The translations under genes and the position numbers were made by a program. Below the pieces are notes generated by a model that did no database searches, had not been told where the DNA came from, and saw only the letters and a program-made list of their open reading frames with translations. From Alphaproteobacteria bacterium (GTDB lineage Bacteria > Pseudomonadota > Alphaproteobacteria > Rickettsiales > SXRF01), in the NCBI GenBank assembly GCA_020049775.1, contig JAGVLO010000003.1, forward strand, positions 1-64,000: a DNA stretch of 64,000 nucleotides, in the 5' to 3' direction. Positions 19,780 through 28,947 of the stretch are shown here, in pieces; the first letter of the stretch is position 1, and every line of letters starts with the position of its first letter.

Positions 19780-20438
19780 AACCCTTCTCTCTTACTGACG
19801 CCGGTTTGTTTACTGACGTTGGTTAGTTTGAGTATAACGCCCTGTTGATTGACAGCATCGGGTGTATCGGTGACGCTTGGCAACACTATATATTGAAAAT
19901 TCCAGTGTGCTTTTGCCTCTTCTAATTCTTTAGAATAATTTTTGCCTTTATGGAAGAGGCAAATTGTTTCATGTGAAACATAATGTAATGAATGCGACAA
20001 AAGTTTGTCCAGCGGACTACATGCACGTGAGATAATGATGTCACCCGCAGGGGTCGCTTTATCTTCGATACGGGCATGATGAATGGCAACATCGGTTTTG
20101 GTGATTCGCGCCACTTCTTTCAGGAATTGGATTTTCTTTCCGTCGCTTTCAATCAGATGGACATTGCTGGCGCCGGCGATGGCGATTGCCATGCCCGGAA
20201 AGCCTGCCCCACTGCCGAGATCGATAATTTTTTTATCTGTATTTTCGATATGTTTTAGCAACTGGAGCGAGTCAAGAAAATGACGTTTCCACATCTCAGA
20301 AATTGTGTCGGCACTGATGAGGTTCACCCGTGTCTGCCATTTTAATAGCAGGTCATGATAGGCTTTAAGCCGATCGAAAGTTTCACGTGAAACGCTCAGG
20401 TGCTTATTGAGCAAATCAAATGCCAGTATATCAGGCAC
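19776..20438 (-). CDS. rsmG: 16S rRNA (guanine-N7) methyltransferase RsmG
   Basis: RsmG (GidB) methylates G527 of 16S rRNA using S-adenosylmethionine. The 220 residues include the SAM-binding block [19 protein letters not shown] and the family opening with [21 protein letters not shown]. Two parS-type sequences lie inside the gene and are read as VSRET and VSHET. It overlaps mnmG by 8 bases and parA by 4. This gene often neighbours parAB near the replication origin. Confidence 0.96.
   Translation of the reverse strand: MPDILAFDLLNKHLSVSRETFDRLKAYHDLLLKWQTRVNLISADTISEMWKRHFLDSLQLLKHIENTDKKIIDLGSGAGFPGMAIAIAGASNVHLIESDGKKIQFLKEVARITKTDVAIHHARIEDKATPAGDIIISRACSPLDKLLSHSLHYVSHETICLFHKGKNYSKELEEAKAHWNFQYIVLPSVTDTPDAVNQQGVILKLTNVSKQTGVSKREGL
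19965..19980. other. parS-like site 1 (15 of 16 bases), inside rsmG
   Basis: TGTTTCATGTGAAACA differs from the canonical parS (TGTTTCACGTGAAACA) at one central base, breaking the palindrome. On the minus strand it reads as codons for V-S-H-E-T in RsmG. ParB binding here is likely but may be weaker. Confidence 0.75.
20379..20394. other. parS-like site 2 (14 of 16 bases), inside rsmG
   Basis: AGTTTCACGTGAAACG keeps the full 14-base palindromic core GTTTCACGTGAAAC and differs from consensus only at the outer base on each side. It codes V-S-R-E-T near the start of RsmG. Confidence 0.85.
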
Positions 20439-22302
20439 AGCTCCTCTCGGCCTTGTAAGACATTTTCCTGATATGAGCCATGAGGGTGACTACGGCAGCC
20501 GGTGTCATGCCCTGTATGCGGCCAGCTGCCCCGATGGTTTGCGGGCGTATGTGTTTTAGCTTGGCCTTTACTTCATTGGAGAGCGAGGCAAGTATATCAT
20601 AATTAATGTCCTCGGGAATCAGCATTGCCTCCTCTTTTTTGAAGGCGTTTATATCGTCATGCTGGCGCTCTAAATAGCCATGGTACATAGCATCTATTTC
20701 AATCTGCTCCAGTGCATCTGGCGCGATATCGGAAAGCTCCGGCCAGATGGCAACAAGCCTTTCAAAGCGGATAGTATTATGTGTCAAAAGATCAAAAGCC
20801 GAACGGCGCACCCCGTCCTGATTGATATGGACGCCGTGGGTCTTGAGCTGGTTAGGGGTGATATATAGATTGTCTAACGTTTCACGTGAAACACGTAATC
20901 TTTCTGCCTTATCCAGAAATAGTTTTTTGCGTTGTGATCCAACACATCCATATTTTATGCCCCTGCCCGTCAATCTTAAATCGGCGTTGTCGGCACGCAG
21001 GCTCAGCCGATATTCAGAGCGCGACGTAAACATACGGTAGGGTTCGCTAGTGCCATGGGTAATCAAATCATCTATCATTACCCCTATATAGGCATCACTA
21101 CGGTGAAGGATAAAGGGTTCTGAACCGGCAGCTGCAAGGGCAGCGTTGATACCGGCAATAAGTCCCTGCCCACCCGCCTCTTCATAGCCGGTGGTGCCGT
21201 TTATCTGTCCGGCAAAATAAAGGCCATTTACTTTCTTGGTTTCCAAGGTTTGCTTCAATTCGCGTGGATCAACATAGTCATACTCAATGGCATAACCCGG
21301 GCGGATGACACGCGCATTTTCGAGTCCGGGAATCGTTTTTAGCAAGGCCAGCTGCACTTCTTCAGGTAGCGAGGTGGATATACCGTTGGGATATACCGTG
21401 TCGTCATCGAGGCCTTCCGGTTCAAGGAATATCTGGTGATTTGTACGGGCAGCAAAACGCACCACCTTGTCTTCAATAGAGGGGCAATAGCGCGGGCCGG
21501 TCGATTCAATCTGGCCGGAATACATCGGCGCGCGGTGGAGATTGGCGCGGATGATGTCGTGTGTTTCCTGCTGGGTGTGGGTAATGTAACAGGATATCTG
21601 CGGCACGGTGATGCGCTCGGTCATGTAAGAAAATGGGCGCGGCGGATTATCGCCTGGTTGGGCATCCAGCCTGTGCCATTCAACCGTCTTTCCATCCAGC
21701 CTTGGCGGGGTTCCGGTCTTGAGGCGGCCAACCATAAATTCAAGTTTTTTAAGGGTATTGGACAGGCCAATCGAGGGCGCTTCCCCTACCCGTCCGGCGC
21801 GGATTTTGACCTCGCCGATATGCATCAGCCCGTTGAGGAAAGTTCCCGTGGTCAGCACCACCTTGCCGCAGGAAAGTGTTTTGCCTGATTCCAGCACTAC
21901 ACCGGTGACGGCCTTGTCATCACTGATAATAAGGTCTTCTACCGATCCTTCGACAACGGTCAGCGTGTCATATTCCTGAAGTATGGACTGCACCGCCTGC
22001 CGGTAAAGTTTACGGTCGGCCTGCGCTCGCGGGCCATGCACGGCTGGGCCTTTGCTGGCATTTAAGATACGGTAATGGATACCGGCGCGGTCAATGGCGC
22101 GGCCCATCACCCCGTCCAGCGCGTCGATTTCTTTTACAAGCGTACCTTTTGCAATACCACCGATGGCAGGGTTACAGGACATTTCGCCAACGGTAACGGC
22201 TTTCTGGGTGACGAGTGCGGTGCGCGCGCCAACGCGCGCCGAAGCCGCCGCCGCTTCCGCGCCGGCATGCCCACCACCAATAACGATAACGTCGTAATCC
22301 AT
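20431..22302 (-). CDS. mnmG: tRNA uridine-5-carboxymethylaminomethyl modification enzyme MnmG
   Basis: MnmG (GidA) is the FAD/NADH partner of MnmE; together they add carboxymethylaminomethyl to U34 of several tRNAs. The 623 residues open with [18 protein letters not shown] (FAD-binding Rossmann loop, residues 9-17). They contain the conserved [14 protein letters not shown] and [10 protein letters not shown] blocks and end in the helical tRNA/MnmE-binding domain. A parS-type sequence inside the gene codes VSRET at about 20878-20893. It follows mnmE by 33 bases, with a perfect parS in the gap. Confidence 0.97.
   Translation of the reverse strand: MDYDVIVIGGGHAGAEAAAASARVGARTALVTQKAVTVGEMSCNPAIGGIAKGTLVKEIDALDGVMGRAIDRAGIHYRILNASKGPAVHGPRAQADRKLYRQAVQSILQEYDTLTVVEGSVEDLIISDDKAVTGVVLESGKTLSCGKVVLTTGTFLNGLMHIGEVKIRAGRVGEAPSIGLSNTLKKLEFMVGRLKTGTPPRLDGKTVEWHRLDAQPGDNPPRPFSYMTERITVPQISCYITHTQQETHDIIRANLHRAPMYSGQIESTGPRYCPSIEDKVVRFAARTNHQIFLEPEGLDDDTVYPNGISTSLPEEVQLALLKTIPGLENARVIRPGYAIEYDYVDPRELKQTLETKKVNGLYFAGQINGTTGYEEAGGQGLIAGINAALAAAGSEPFILHRSDAYIGVMIDDLITHGTSEPYRMFTSRSEYRLSLRADNADLRLTGRGIKYGCVGSQRKKLFLDKAERLRVSRETLDNLYITPNQLKTHGVHINQDGVRRSAFDLLTHNTIRFERLVAIWPELSDIAPDALEQIEIDAMYHGYLERQHDDINAFKKEEAMLIPEDINYDILASLSNEVKAKLKHIRPQTIGAAGRIQGMTPAAVVTLMAHIRKMSYKAERSCA
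20878..20893. other. parS-like site 3 (15 of 16 bases), inside mnmG
   Basis: CGTTTCACGTGAAACA has the intact 14-base palindromic core and differs from consensus only at the first base. It is read as V-S-R-E-T in MnmG ([13 protein letters not shown]). Confidence 0.9.
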
Positions 22303-22317
22303 TGTTGCCCTATCCCC

Positions 22318-22333
22318 TGTTTCACGTGAAACA
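22318..22333. other. parS site 4, perfect consensus, between mnmE and mnmG
   Basis: TGTTTCACGTGAAACA is the exact canonical 16-base parS palindrome. Unlike the other three it is intergenic, just upstream of the mnmG start and 3 bases beyond the mnmE stop. It is the most probable primary ParB loading site and suggests that the replication origin is not far away. Confidence 0.97.
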
Positions 22334-22335
22334 GA

Positions 22336-23715
22336 CTATTTGCCTATGCAAAAACTTTTGAAGATGACGTCTAATACATCATCCACCTGAATTTTACCAG
22401 TAATTTTACCTACAGCCTGTGCCGCCTGCCGCAGCTCCTCGCATTTAAGCTCTAGTGGCAGGTCTTGCTTTGACTTTTCAAGATATTGGGATGCCTCGGT
22501 GAGCAACGCCCTGTGGCGGGCGCGGGTGATAAAACTGCCGCCAGAGAAGGAAAACCGCTCTACAATACGCTGCCTGATGGCGGCCAGTAATGTATCCACC
22601 CCTTCGCCCGTGCTGGTGGAAATAAATAACGGCTTCTTGTTAAGTGGGTTGGCAAGCGGGCCGGAAAATGGATTGCTTTCCCTGCCCTTGTCTTTCAGCA
22701 AGTCGCATTTATTGACTACGACAAACGATGCTTCGTCGACCAATGATGTGCTACCGCTTTCTGCTGACGGCCACTGGCCGCCATCGAACATCACCAGCTT
22801 GATGTCAGCGTTTGCGGCACGCTCCAGCGCACGGCGTATGCCCTCGGCTTCTATTTCATCGCGGCTCTCGCGTATGCCTGCCGTGTCCACCAGCACCACC
22901 GGATAGCCCGCAATATCCAGATGCACCTCGATGACGTCACGCGTGGTCCCTGCCCTGCTCGATACGATGGCGACGTCACGTTTGGCGATAACATTGAGCA
23001 AGCTGGATTTGCCGACATTGGGCGCACCCAGTATGGCGATGCTGATGCCGTCCCTTACCCGTTCGCCGCTGCGTTCATCCTGTAACGCTTCTTCGATACT
23101 GGACTGCAGATGGCTGATATCGGATGTCAGCTCAAACAAAACGGACTCGGGAATATCTTCGTCAGGAAAATCGATATAGGCCTCGAGATGCGCCAGCGCT
23201 TTGATGATGCGTGTGCGCAGCTGTTCGTAGAAATCGCTGAACTCGCCCTGCATCTGCCGCATGGCTTGTGATTTTTGCGCTTGCGTTTCAGCTTCGATTA
23301 AATCGGCCAGCCCTTCGGCCTCCATCAAATCCATTTTGTGGTTGAGGAATGCGCGACGTGTGAACTCGCCCGCGTCTGCTGCACGCAGGCCTTTCATACC
23401 AGAAAGCGCTGAAAGCAAGTCGCGCATCACGGCAAGGCCGCCATGCACCTGCAACTCGGCTACGTCCTCGCCGGTAAAGCTATGCGGCCCTTTGAAAAAA
23501 AGCGCGATGCCTTTATCTATCAATTCCCCTGTTGCAGGATGAAAAAAAGATGCATAATGCGCGCTCCGCGCAGTTACGGATTCCAGCCTGCATAATGTTT
23601 TCAGCGCCTGCAGCGCATGGGTTCCGGAAACGCGCAGCACGGCCACGCCGGATTTCCCCGGTGCGGTTGCCAAAGCAAAAATGGTATTTGCAAAGATTGT
23701 GTCGTTATTCGCCAT
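22336..23715 (-). CDS. mnmE: tRNA modification GTPase MnmE
   Basis: MnmE (TrmE) works with MnmG on wobble-uridine modification. The 459 residues comprise an N-terminal folate-binding domain (TIFALATAPGKSGVAVLRVSG in part), a helical domain interrupted by the G domain with G1 GAPNVGKSS near residue 228, DTAGIRE (G3) and NKCDLL (G4), and the terminal C-I-G-K motif carrying the conserved cysteine. It heads the minus-strand cluster leading to parB. Confidence 0.97.
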   Translation of the reverse strand: MANNDTIFANTIFALATAPGKSGVAVLRVSGTHALQALKTLCRLESVTARSAHYASFFHPATGELIDKGIALFFKGPHSFTGEDVAELQVHGGLAVMRDLLSALSGMKGLRAADAGEFTRRAFLNHKMDLMEAEGLADLIEAETQAQKSQAMRQMQGEFSDFYEQLRTRIIKALAHLEAYIDFPDEDIPESVLFELTSDISHLQSSIEEALQDERSGERVRDGISIAILGAPNVGKSSLLNVIAKRDVAIVSSRAGTTRDVIEVHLDIAGYPVVLVDTAGIRESRDEIEAEGIRRALERAANADIKLVMFDGGQWPSAESGSTSLVDEASFVVVNKCDLLKDKGRESNPFSGPLANPLNKKPLFISTSTGEGVDTLLAAIRQRIVERFSFSGGSFITRARHRALLTEASQYLEKSKQDLPLELKCEELRQAAQAVGKITGKIQVDDVLDVIFKSFCIGK

Positions 23716-23773
23716 GGTCTGGCTGTTAGCATAGTAAAGAGTCTGGGTAAATAGTTTGGGGGAAATAGGGTTG

Positions 23774-24751
23774 ATGTCAAAAGCGGTAAGAATCTATAAA
23801 ACGGGCGGACCAGACGTGCTCGCCTTTGAAGACGTGGAAATAGCAAGGCCAGGGCAGGGCGAGGTACTGGTGCGCCAGACGGCCGTGGGCATCAATTACA
23901 TCGACATCTATCACCGTAGCGGCCTGTACCCGTTTTCATCCTATCCTGCCGGAATCGGGCTTGAAGCGGCTGGAATTATTGAAGAAACAGGAGAAGGGGT
24001 GGCGCAGTTCAAAGCGGGCGACCGTGTAGCTTACTGTGGTGGCGCGACGGGCGCATATGCTGAGCGCCGCGTGATGCCGGCAAACCAGCTGGTGAAAGTA
24101 CCGGAGGCCGTGTCGGATGAAACGGCGGCAGCTGTGATGCTCAAGGGCCTGACAGCACATTACCTGCTGCGCAATACCTTTCGTGTGCAGAAGGGTGATA
24201 CTATCCTTATTCATGCGGCCGCAGGCGGCGTAGGGCTTCTGGTATGCCAGTGGGCGAAATATCTGGGCGCTACCGTTATCGGCACCGTCAGCACGCAGGA
24301 CAAGGCGGCGCTGGCCAAGCAGCATGGCTGCGACCATGCCATACTTTACACCCGCGATAGCGTGTCGGCGAAGATCAGGGAAATTACGAACGGGCGGGGG
24401 GTGGACGTGGTGTATGACTCGGTGGGAAAAACCACTTTCATGGACTCGCTCGATTGCCTTGTGAAATTCGGCATGATGGTGAGTTTCGGGCAATCCTCAG
24501 GCAAGATAGATCCGGTGGATCCGGCGCTATTTTCCCAAAAAGGTTCGATTTATTTTACGCGCCCGACACTGATGCACCATATCGCCGACCCCAAAATATA
24601 TGCAGAAAACGCTGCGGAATTATTTGCATTAGTGGAGCAAAATATCCTGAAGGTGTTTATCGGCGATACTTACCCGCTCAGCGAAGCACGGCAGGCGCAG
24701 GTGGATCTGGAATCGCGTAAGACTACCGGCGCGTTGGTTCTTTTGCCATAA
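23774..24751 (+). CDS. NADPH:quinone oxidoreductase, zinc-independent alcohol dehydrogenase family
   Basis: This is a cytoplasmic quinone reductase of the Qor type in the MDR superfamily. From the ATG at 23774 it has 325 residues, normal for the family; an earlier frame start at 23756 adds only six. It shows the GroES-like N-terminal half (GEVLVRQTAVGINYIDIYHRSGLYP), then the NADPH Rossmann loop HAAAGGVGLLVCQWAKYLG and the later block VDVVYDSVGKTTF. The catalytic zinc cysteines of true alcohol dehydrogenases are absent. It is divergent from mnmE. The natural substrate is not evident. Confidence 0.92.
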   Translation: MSKAVRIYKTGGPDVLAFEDVEIARPGQGEVLVRQTAVGINYIDIYHRSGLYPFSSYPAGIGLEAAGIIEETGEGVAQFKAGDRVAYCGGATGAYAERRVMPANQLVKVPEAVSDETAAAVMLKGLTAHYLLRNTFRVQKGDTILIHAAAGGVGLLVCQWAKYLGATVIGTVSTQDKAALAKQHGCDHAILYTRDSVSAKIREITNGRGVDVVYDSVGKTTFMDSLDCLVKFGMMVSFGQSSGKIDPVDPALFSQKGSIYFTRPTLMHHIADPKIYAENAAELFALVEQNILKVFIGDTYPLSEARQAQVDLESRKTTGALVLLP

Positions 24752-24802
24752 ATTCATATATCCTAGTTGGTTAATTGGTGTTTTCGCTCCGGCAGATTCT
24801 GC

Positions 24803-24831
24803 TTGGGCTGTGCAGCAAAAGCCTGTATAAG
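24803..24831 (+). promoter_or_regulatory. Putative promoter of the amine oxidase gene
   Basis: TTGGGC (24803-24808) and TATAAG (24826-24831) are 17 bases apart and lie 57 bases before the ATG at 24888. A short dyad TACCCC-AGC-GGGGTA follows at 24862-24876 in the leader. Both are read by eye only. Confidence 0.4.
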
Positions 24832-24887
24832 CATTAATCAATGTTAATATAAAATCTGGGCTACCCCAGCGGGGTACAGAGCTGGCG

Positions 24888-26279
24888 ATGACGGGACAAC
24901 ATCACATTTGCGACACACTAATTATTGGCGCGGGCCTTGCCGGAATCTCGGCGGCGCGCACGATAGAAGCGCATAACCGCTCGCAGGCGGGAGGCGCTGC
25001 CGTGACCTATACTGTGCTGGAAGCGGGGGATAAAATCGGCGGGCGTGTGCAAACGGAAAAACGGTCGGTGGCAGGCAACCCGCATGATGTTATCATCAAT
25101 CCGGGAGCGCAATGGCTGCATGCCGACGTGCGTGCGGATACGCCGGAAAATCCGCTGCTGAAGCATGTGCGTGATGAATATAAAATGCCGCTGGTGCATG
25201 ACGATATGCCACGCGTGTTTTATGACCGCGGCTTTCCCACGCGTTATAATCCCAGCATCCAGCGCATCAATACGGCGCGGCGCGTCATTGATAATTTTCA
25301 GGGGCCGGATACTGACCTTGCGACACTGTTCAACGAAACAAATCTTGGCACGCCTTCATCGCTGGCCACCACCTTTGGCGAGGTGGAAACCGGCGCGCCG
25401 CTGCATCAGGTAAGCGCCGTGGACGTGCGCGAGCTGGTGGCCTGTAACCGCGGCGAATTCACTAAAGAGGGGCTGGCCACATTTGTCGATAAATTTGCTG
25501 AAGACGTGAAGCCCAATATCAAGCTGAACAGTGCGGTAAAGAAGGTAAGCTGGCAACCAAATGGCCGCGAAGGGGTGGTGATTGAAACCGCTAACGGTGA
25601 TACCTACCACGCCAAACGCTGCGTTATGACCACATCGGTCGGGGTACTGAAATCCGGCGCTATTGCGTTTGATCCGCCGTTACCGCCCGCACATGCCGAG
25701 AGCCTGTCGCACATCAATATGGGCAACTTCAACAAAATATTCTTGTTCTTCGACAAGGAGTTTAAATTTCCGGTCAATCACAACACCCACATGGATGTGC
25801 GCACCAAGAGTGGTGACGATGTGTTTTACCTTGCGCGTGACAACGGCCAGCAGCTGGTCACCACGTTCCTTGGCGGCGAGCTGGGGCAACTCTGTGACCG
25901 CGATCCTGACGCAGCGCGCGAATTGGCTATTCAGGGGTTGGCGGAAATCTGGGGTGATCAGGTACGCGGCCATATTGTGGATACGCGCGTTACCCAGTGG
26001 GGCAACGATCCGCTGGTACGCGGCGGGTATTCACGCGTGGAGGTGGGCCACCACCATGTGCGCCAGCAGCTTGCCGAGCCAATAGGCGGTGTGCTTTATC
26101 TGGCGGGTGAGGCGATGGGTACTATCAACCGCGAATCCGGCCGTAACTGGGCTACCCATATGGCAGGAGCGGCACTTTCTGGCGAACGCGCGGCGCGTGA
26201 AGTATTGCAAAGCTTGGACCGTGGCACAGCAGTTGCGGCCGCGCGTGCAGACGCTTCCATGACACGTTTTGTAAGCTAG
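24888..26279 (+). CDS. Flavin monoamine oxidase family protein
   Basis: This is an FAD-dependent amine oxidase-like enzyme of 463 residues. It opens with the dinucleotide-binding motif DTLIIGAGLAGISAARTIE, then LEAGDKIGGRVQT (the GGR block contacting FAD). It ends with the C-terminal FAD block GGVLYLAGEAMGTINRESGRNW and GERAAREVL. The substrate could be a polyamine, an aromatic amine or another amine; nothing in the sequence decides it. No signal peptide is present. It ends 9 bases from the convergent yejF. Confidence 0.9.
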   Translation: MTGQHHICDTLIIGAGLAGISAARTIEAHNRSQAGGAAVTYTVLEAGDKIGGRVQTEKRSVAGNPHDVIINPGAQWLHADVRADTPENPLLKHVRDEYKMPLVHDDMPRVFYDRGFPTRYNPSIQRINTARRVIDNFQGPDTDLATLFNETNLGTPSSLATTFGEVETGAPLHQVSAVDVRELVACNRGEFTKEGLATFVDKFAEDVKPNIKLNSAVKKVSWQPNGREGVVIETANGDTYHAKRCVMTTSVGVLKSGAIAFDPPLPPAHAESLSHINMGNFNKIFLFFDKEFKFPVNHNTHMDVRTKSGDDVFYLARDNGQQLVTTFLGGELGQLCDRDPDAARELAIQGLAEIWGDQVRGHIVDTRVTQWGNDPLVRGGYSRVEVGHHHVRQQLAEPIGGVLYLAGEAMGTINRESGRNWATHMAGAALSGERAAREVLQSLDRGTAVAAARADASMTRFVS

Positions 26280-26287
26280 CTAATAAT

Positions 26288-27904
26288 TTATCCTTGGGGA
26301 ATTTTTACCATAAAGGCCGCCTCGATGAGCGAGCGCGTATATTCGTGCTGCGGCTTTTCGAAAATCGTCTGTGTGTCGCCTTGCTCCACAATCACGCCTT
26401 TATGCATTACAATCACGCGGTGGGCGATGGCTTTCACCACACGCAAATCATGGCTGATGAACATGGTGCTCAGCCCGTATTTTGTTTGTAATTTCTTTAG
26501 TAAATCAATAATTTGCGCCTGAATGGACAAGTCGAGTGCCGAGGTCGGTTCGTCGAGTACCACAAAATCGGGCTTGAGTACCATGGCGCGGGCAATGCTG
26601 ATACGCTGGCGCTGGCCGCCGCTGAATTCATGCGGGTAGCGGTCTTTCATATCCGGTGTGAGGCCTACCTCCAGTAATATCTCGTCCACGTCACGAAGGC
26701 GCTCAGCCTCGCCCTTGTGCGGGAAATGCACCCGCAACCCTTCTTCGATAATCTGGGACACATTCATGCGCGGGTTTAAGCTGCTATAGGGGTCTTGAAA
26801 CACAATCTGCATCTGGCGGCGCAGGCGTTGCAGCGGCTCGCTGCTTAAGCGGTGGATGTCACGGCCCAGAAAGGCGATGCGCCCCTCGCTTTTAATCAGG
26901 CGTAGCAGGGCAAAGGCCAGTGTACTCTTGCCTGATCCAGACTCACCGACTATGCCAAGCGTTGAGCCTTTCGGTATCGTAATAGAAATATGGTCCACGG
27001 CCTTCACATAGCCTGCCGTGCGCCGGAACAGGCCTTTCAGGATGGGGAAATGTACCTTGAGATGTTCGCAGGCAAGCACATTGACCGGCTTGGCGGGCAA
27101 TGCCACCGGCGGGCCTTTCGGCTCGGAGGAAAGCAGGTGCTGCGTGTAGCTGTGCTTGGGGTCGCTGAACACATCTTCTACATCGCCAATCTCTACTACT
27201 TCGCCTTGCGACATCACGGCCACGCGGTCGGCAAAGTGGCGTACGATGGTCAGGTCATGGGTGATGAACAATATGCCCATGTTGGTTTTTGCCTGTAATT
27301 GTTTCAGAAGTCTCAATATTTTTAACTGTATGGTTACATCCACAGCCGTGGTCGGCTCGTCGGCTATCAGCAGTTCGGGGTTGTTGGCCATGGCCATGGC
27401 AATCATTACCCTCTGGCGCTCGCCGCCGGAAAGCTGGTGGGGATAGGCGTCCAGCCGGTCTTTGAAATGCGTGAGGCCCACCGATGCCAGAAGCTCCTTC
27501 ACTCGCTCCAGTGCCTGCGCACGCGTCACTTGCTGGTGGATATCGAGCATCTCCTTGATCTGCTGGCCGATGCTGTGCAGCGGGTTGAGCGCCGTCATCG
27601 GTTCTTGGAATACCATACCGATATGCTTGCCGCGCACTTTTTGCAGATGTTCGTCGGTAGCGCCGATAAGCTCCTGCCCGTTGAAATGGATGCTGCCCTG
27701 TATCAGCGCATTGGATGGCTGAAGCCCCAGGCAGGATAGCGCTGTCAGCGATTTTCCCGAGCCGGACTCGCCGACCACCGCCAGTGTCTCACCCTTGTTT
27801 AAGGTCAGGGACACCTGCTTCAGCACTTCCTTGGGCGCAAACCCAACCTGCTTGGCAGGGAAGGCCAGTGACAGCTTATTGATGGACAATAACAGATCGC
27901 TCAT
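26288..27904 (-). CDS. yejF: Peptide ABC transporter, fused double ATPase YejF
   Basis: Two ABC ATPase domains are fused in one 538-residue chain, as in E. coli YejF. Each half has a Walker A (GESGSGKSLTALS near residue 45; GESGSGKSTLAFA near residue 320), an ABC signature (LSGGERQRVMIAMAMA; FSGGQRQRISIARAMV) and Walker B (LLIADEPTT; FVVLDEPTS). It energises the YejB/YejE permease on the inner membrane for oligopeptide import. Its start overlaps the yejE stop by 4 bases; it is last in the operon. Confidence 0.95.
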   Translation of the reverse strand: MSDLLLSINKLSLAFPAKQVGFAPKEVLKQVSLTLNKGETLAVVGESGSGKSLTALSCLGLQPSNALIQGSIHFNGQELIGATDEHLQKVRGKHIGMVFQEPMTALNPLHSIGQQIKEMLDIHQQVTRAQALERVKELLASVGLTHFKDRLDAYPHQLSGGERQRVMIAMAMANNPELLIADEPTTAVDVTIQLKILRLLKQLQAKTNMGILFITHDLTIVRHFADRVAVMSQGEVVEIGDVEDVFSDPKHSYTQHLLSSEPKGPPVALPAKPVNVLACEHLKVHFPILKGLFRRTAGYVKAVDHISITIPKGSTLGIVGESGSGKSTLAFALLRLIKSEGRIAFLGRDIHRLSSEPLQRLRRQMQIVFQDPYSSLNPRMNVSQIIEEGLRVHFPHKGEAERLRDVDEILLEVGLTPDMKDRYPHEFSGGQRQRISIARAMVLKPDFVVLDEPTSALDLSIQAQIIDLLKKLQTKYGLSTMFISHDLRVVKAIAHRVIVMHKGVIVEQGDTQTIFEKPQHEYTRSLIEAAFMVKIPQG

Positions 27905-28947
27905 GCGGCCGCTCCTTTTGGCAGGCCCTTGCGTGGGTCAAAGGCATCGCGTACGGCCTCGGAAATAAACACAATCAGCACCAAAAGCAGGCCGATGGTG
28001 ACAAAGCCGGTAAAGCCAAGCCACGGGGCTTGCAGGTTGCTTTTGCCCTGCAAGAGCAGCTCGCCCAGCGATGCCGAGCCTGGGGGCAGGCCAAAGCCGA
28101 GGAAATCAAGTGTGGTCAGCGCCGTGACGCCGCCGCTCATCAGGAATGGCACCATGGTCATGGCGGAGGTGAGCGCGTTAGGCAGCACATGGCGCAGCAT
28201 GATGCGCATTTCCGATACACCGAGCGCGCGTGCCGCCTTCACATAGTCGAAATTGCGCGTGCGCAGGAATTCGGCGCGCACCACATGCGTCAGGCTCATC
28301 CACGAAAACAGAAGCAATATGCCCAGCAGCCACCCGAAATTGGGAGTGACGATGCTGGCAAGAATAATCAGCAGAAAAAGCTCGGGCAGGCCCGACCAGA
28401 TTTCGATAAAGCGTTGGAACAGCAAATCCGTCCAGCCGCCGAAATAACCCTGCACAGCGCCTGCCATAACGCCTACGATAGAGCTGACAATGGTTAGTGT
28501 CAGGCCAAACAGCACCGAGATGCGGAACCCGTAAATCAGGCGCGCCAGCACGTCGCGCCCCTGATCGTCCGTGCCCAGCCAGTTATTGGCGGTAGGCGGC
28601 GAGGGGGCTGGCCTGCCAAGGTCATAATTGATGGTGGAATAGCTGTAGCGTATGGGCGGCCACACAATCCAGCCATTGGAATTGATGCGTTCCATGATGA
28701 ACGGGTCGCGGTACGAAGCCTCGGCGTCAAAATCGCCGCCGAAGGTTTTTTCGCTGTAGGTGGTAAAGACGGGAAAATAATAATTATCATTATATTTCAA
28801 TAAAATAGGCTTGTCGTTGGCAATCAGCTCGGCAAACAGGCTGATGCCAAACAATGCAAGGAAAATCCACAGGCTGATAAAGCCACGGCGGTTGGCGCGG
28901 AACATGCGCAGGCGGTGGCGGGTTAAGGGGGAGAGTTTGCGTGTCAT
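27901..28947 (-). CDS. yejE: Peptide ABC transporter permease YejE
   Basis: This is an inner-membrane permease of the OppC type, 348 residues. It has an N-terminal membrane helix after a basic segment (FRANRRGFISLWIFLALFGISLFAEL), a periplasmic insert with WLGTDDQGRDVLARLIYGFR, and the EAA-type cytoplasmic loop (KAARALGVSEMRIMLRHVLPNA). It pairs with YejB. It overlaps the hydrolase gene upstream and yejF downstream by 4 bases each, so the chain is translationally coupled. Confidence 0.95.
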   Translation of the reverse strand: MTRKLSPLTRHRLRMFRANRRGFISLWIFLALFGISLFAELIANDKPILLKYNDNYYFPVFTTYSEKTFGGDFDAEASYRDPFIMERINSNGWIVWPPIRYSYSTINYDLGRPAPSPPTANNWLGTDDQGRDVLARLIYGFRISVLFGLTLTIVSSIVGVMAGAVQGYFGGWTDLLFQRFIEIWSGLPELFLLIILASIVTPNFGWLLGILLLFSWMSLTHVVRAEFLRTRNFDYVKAARALGVSEMRIMLRHVLPNALTSAMTMVPFLMSGGVTALTTLDFLGFGLPPGSASLGELLLQGKSNLQAPWLGFTGFVTIGLLLVLIVFISEAVRDAFDPRKGLPKGAAA

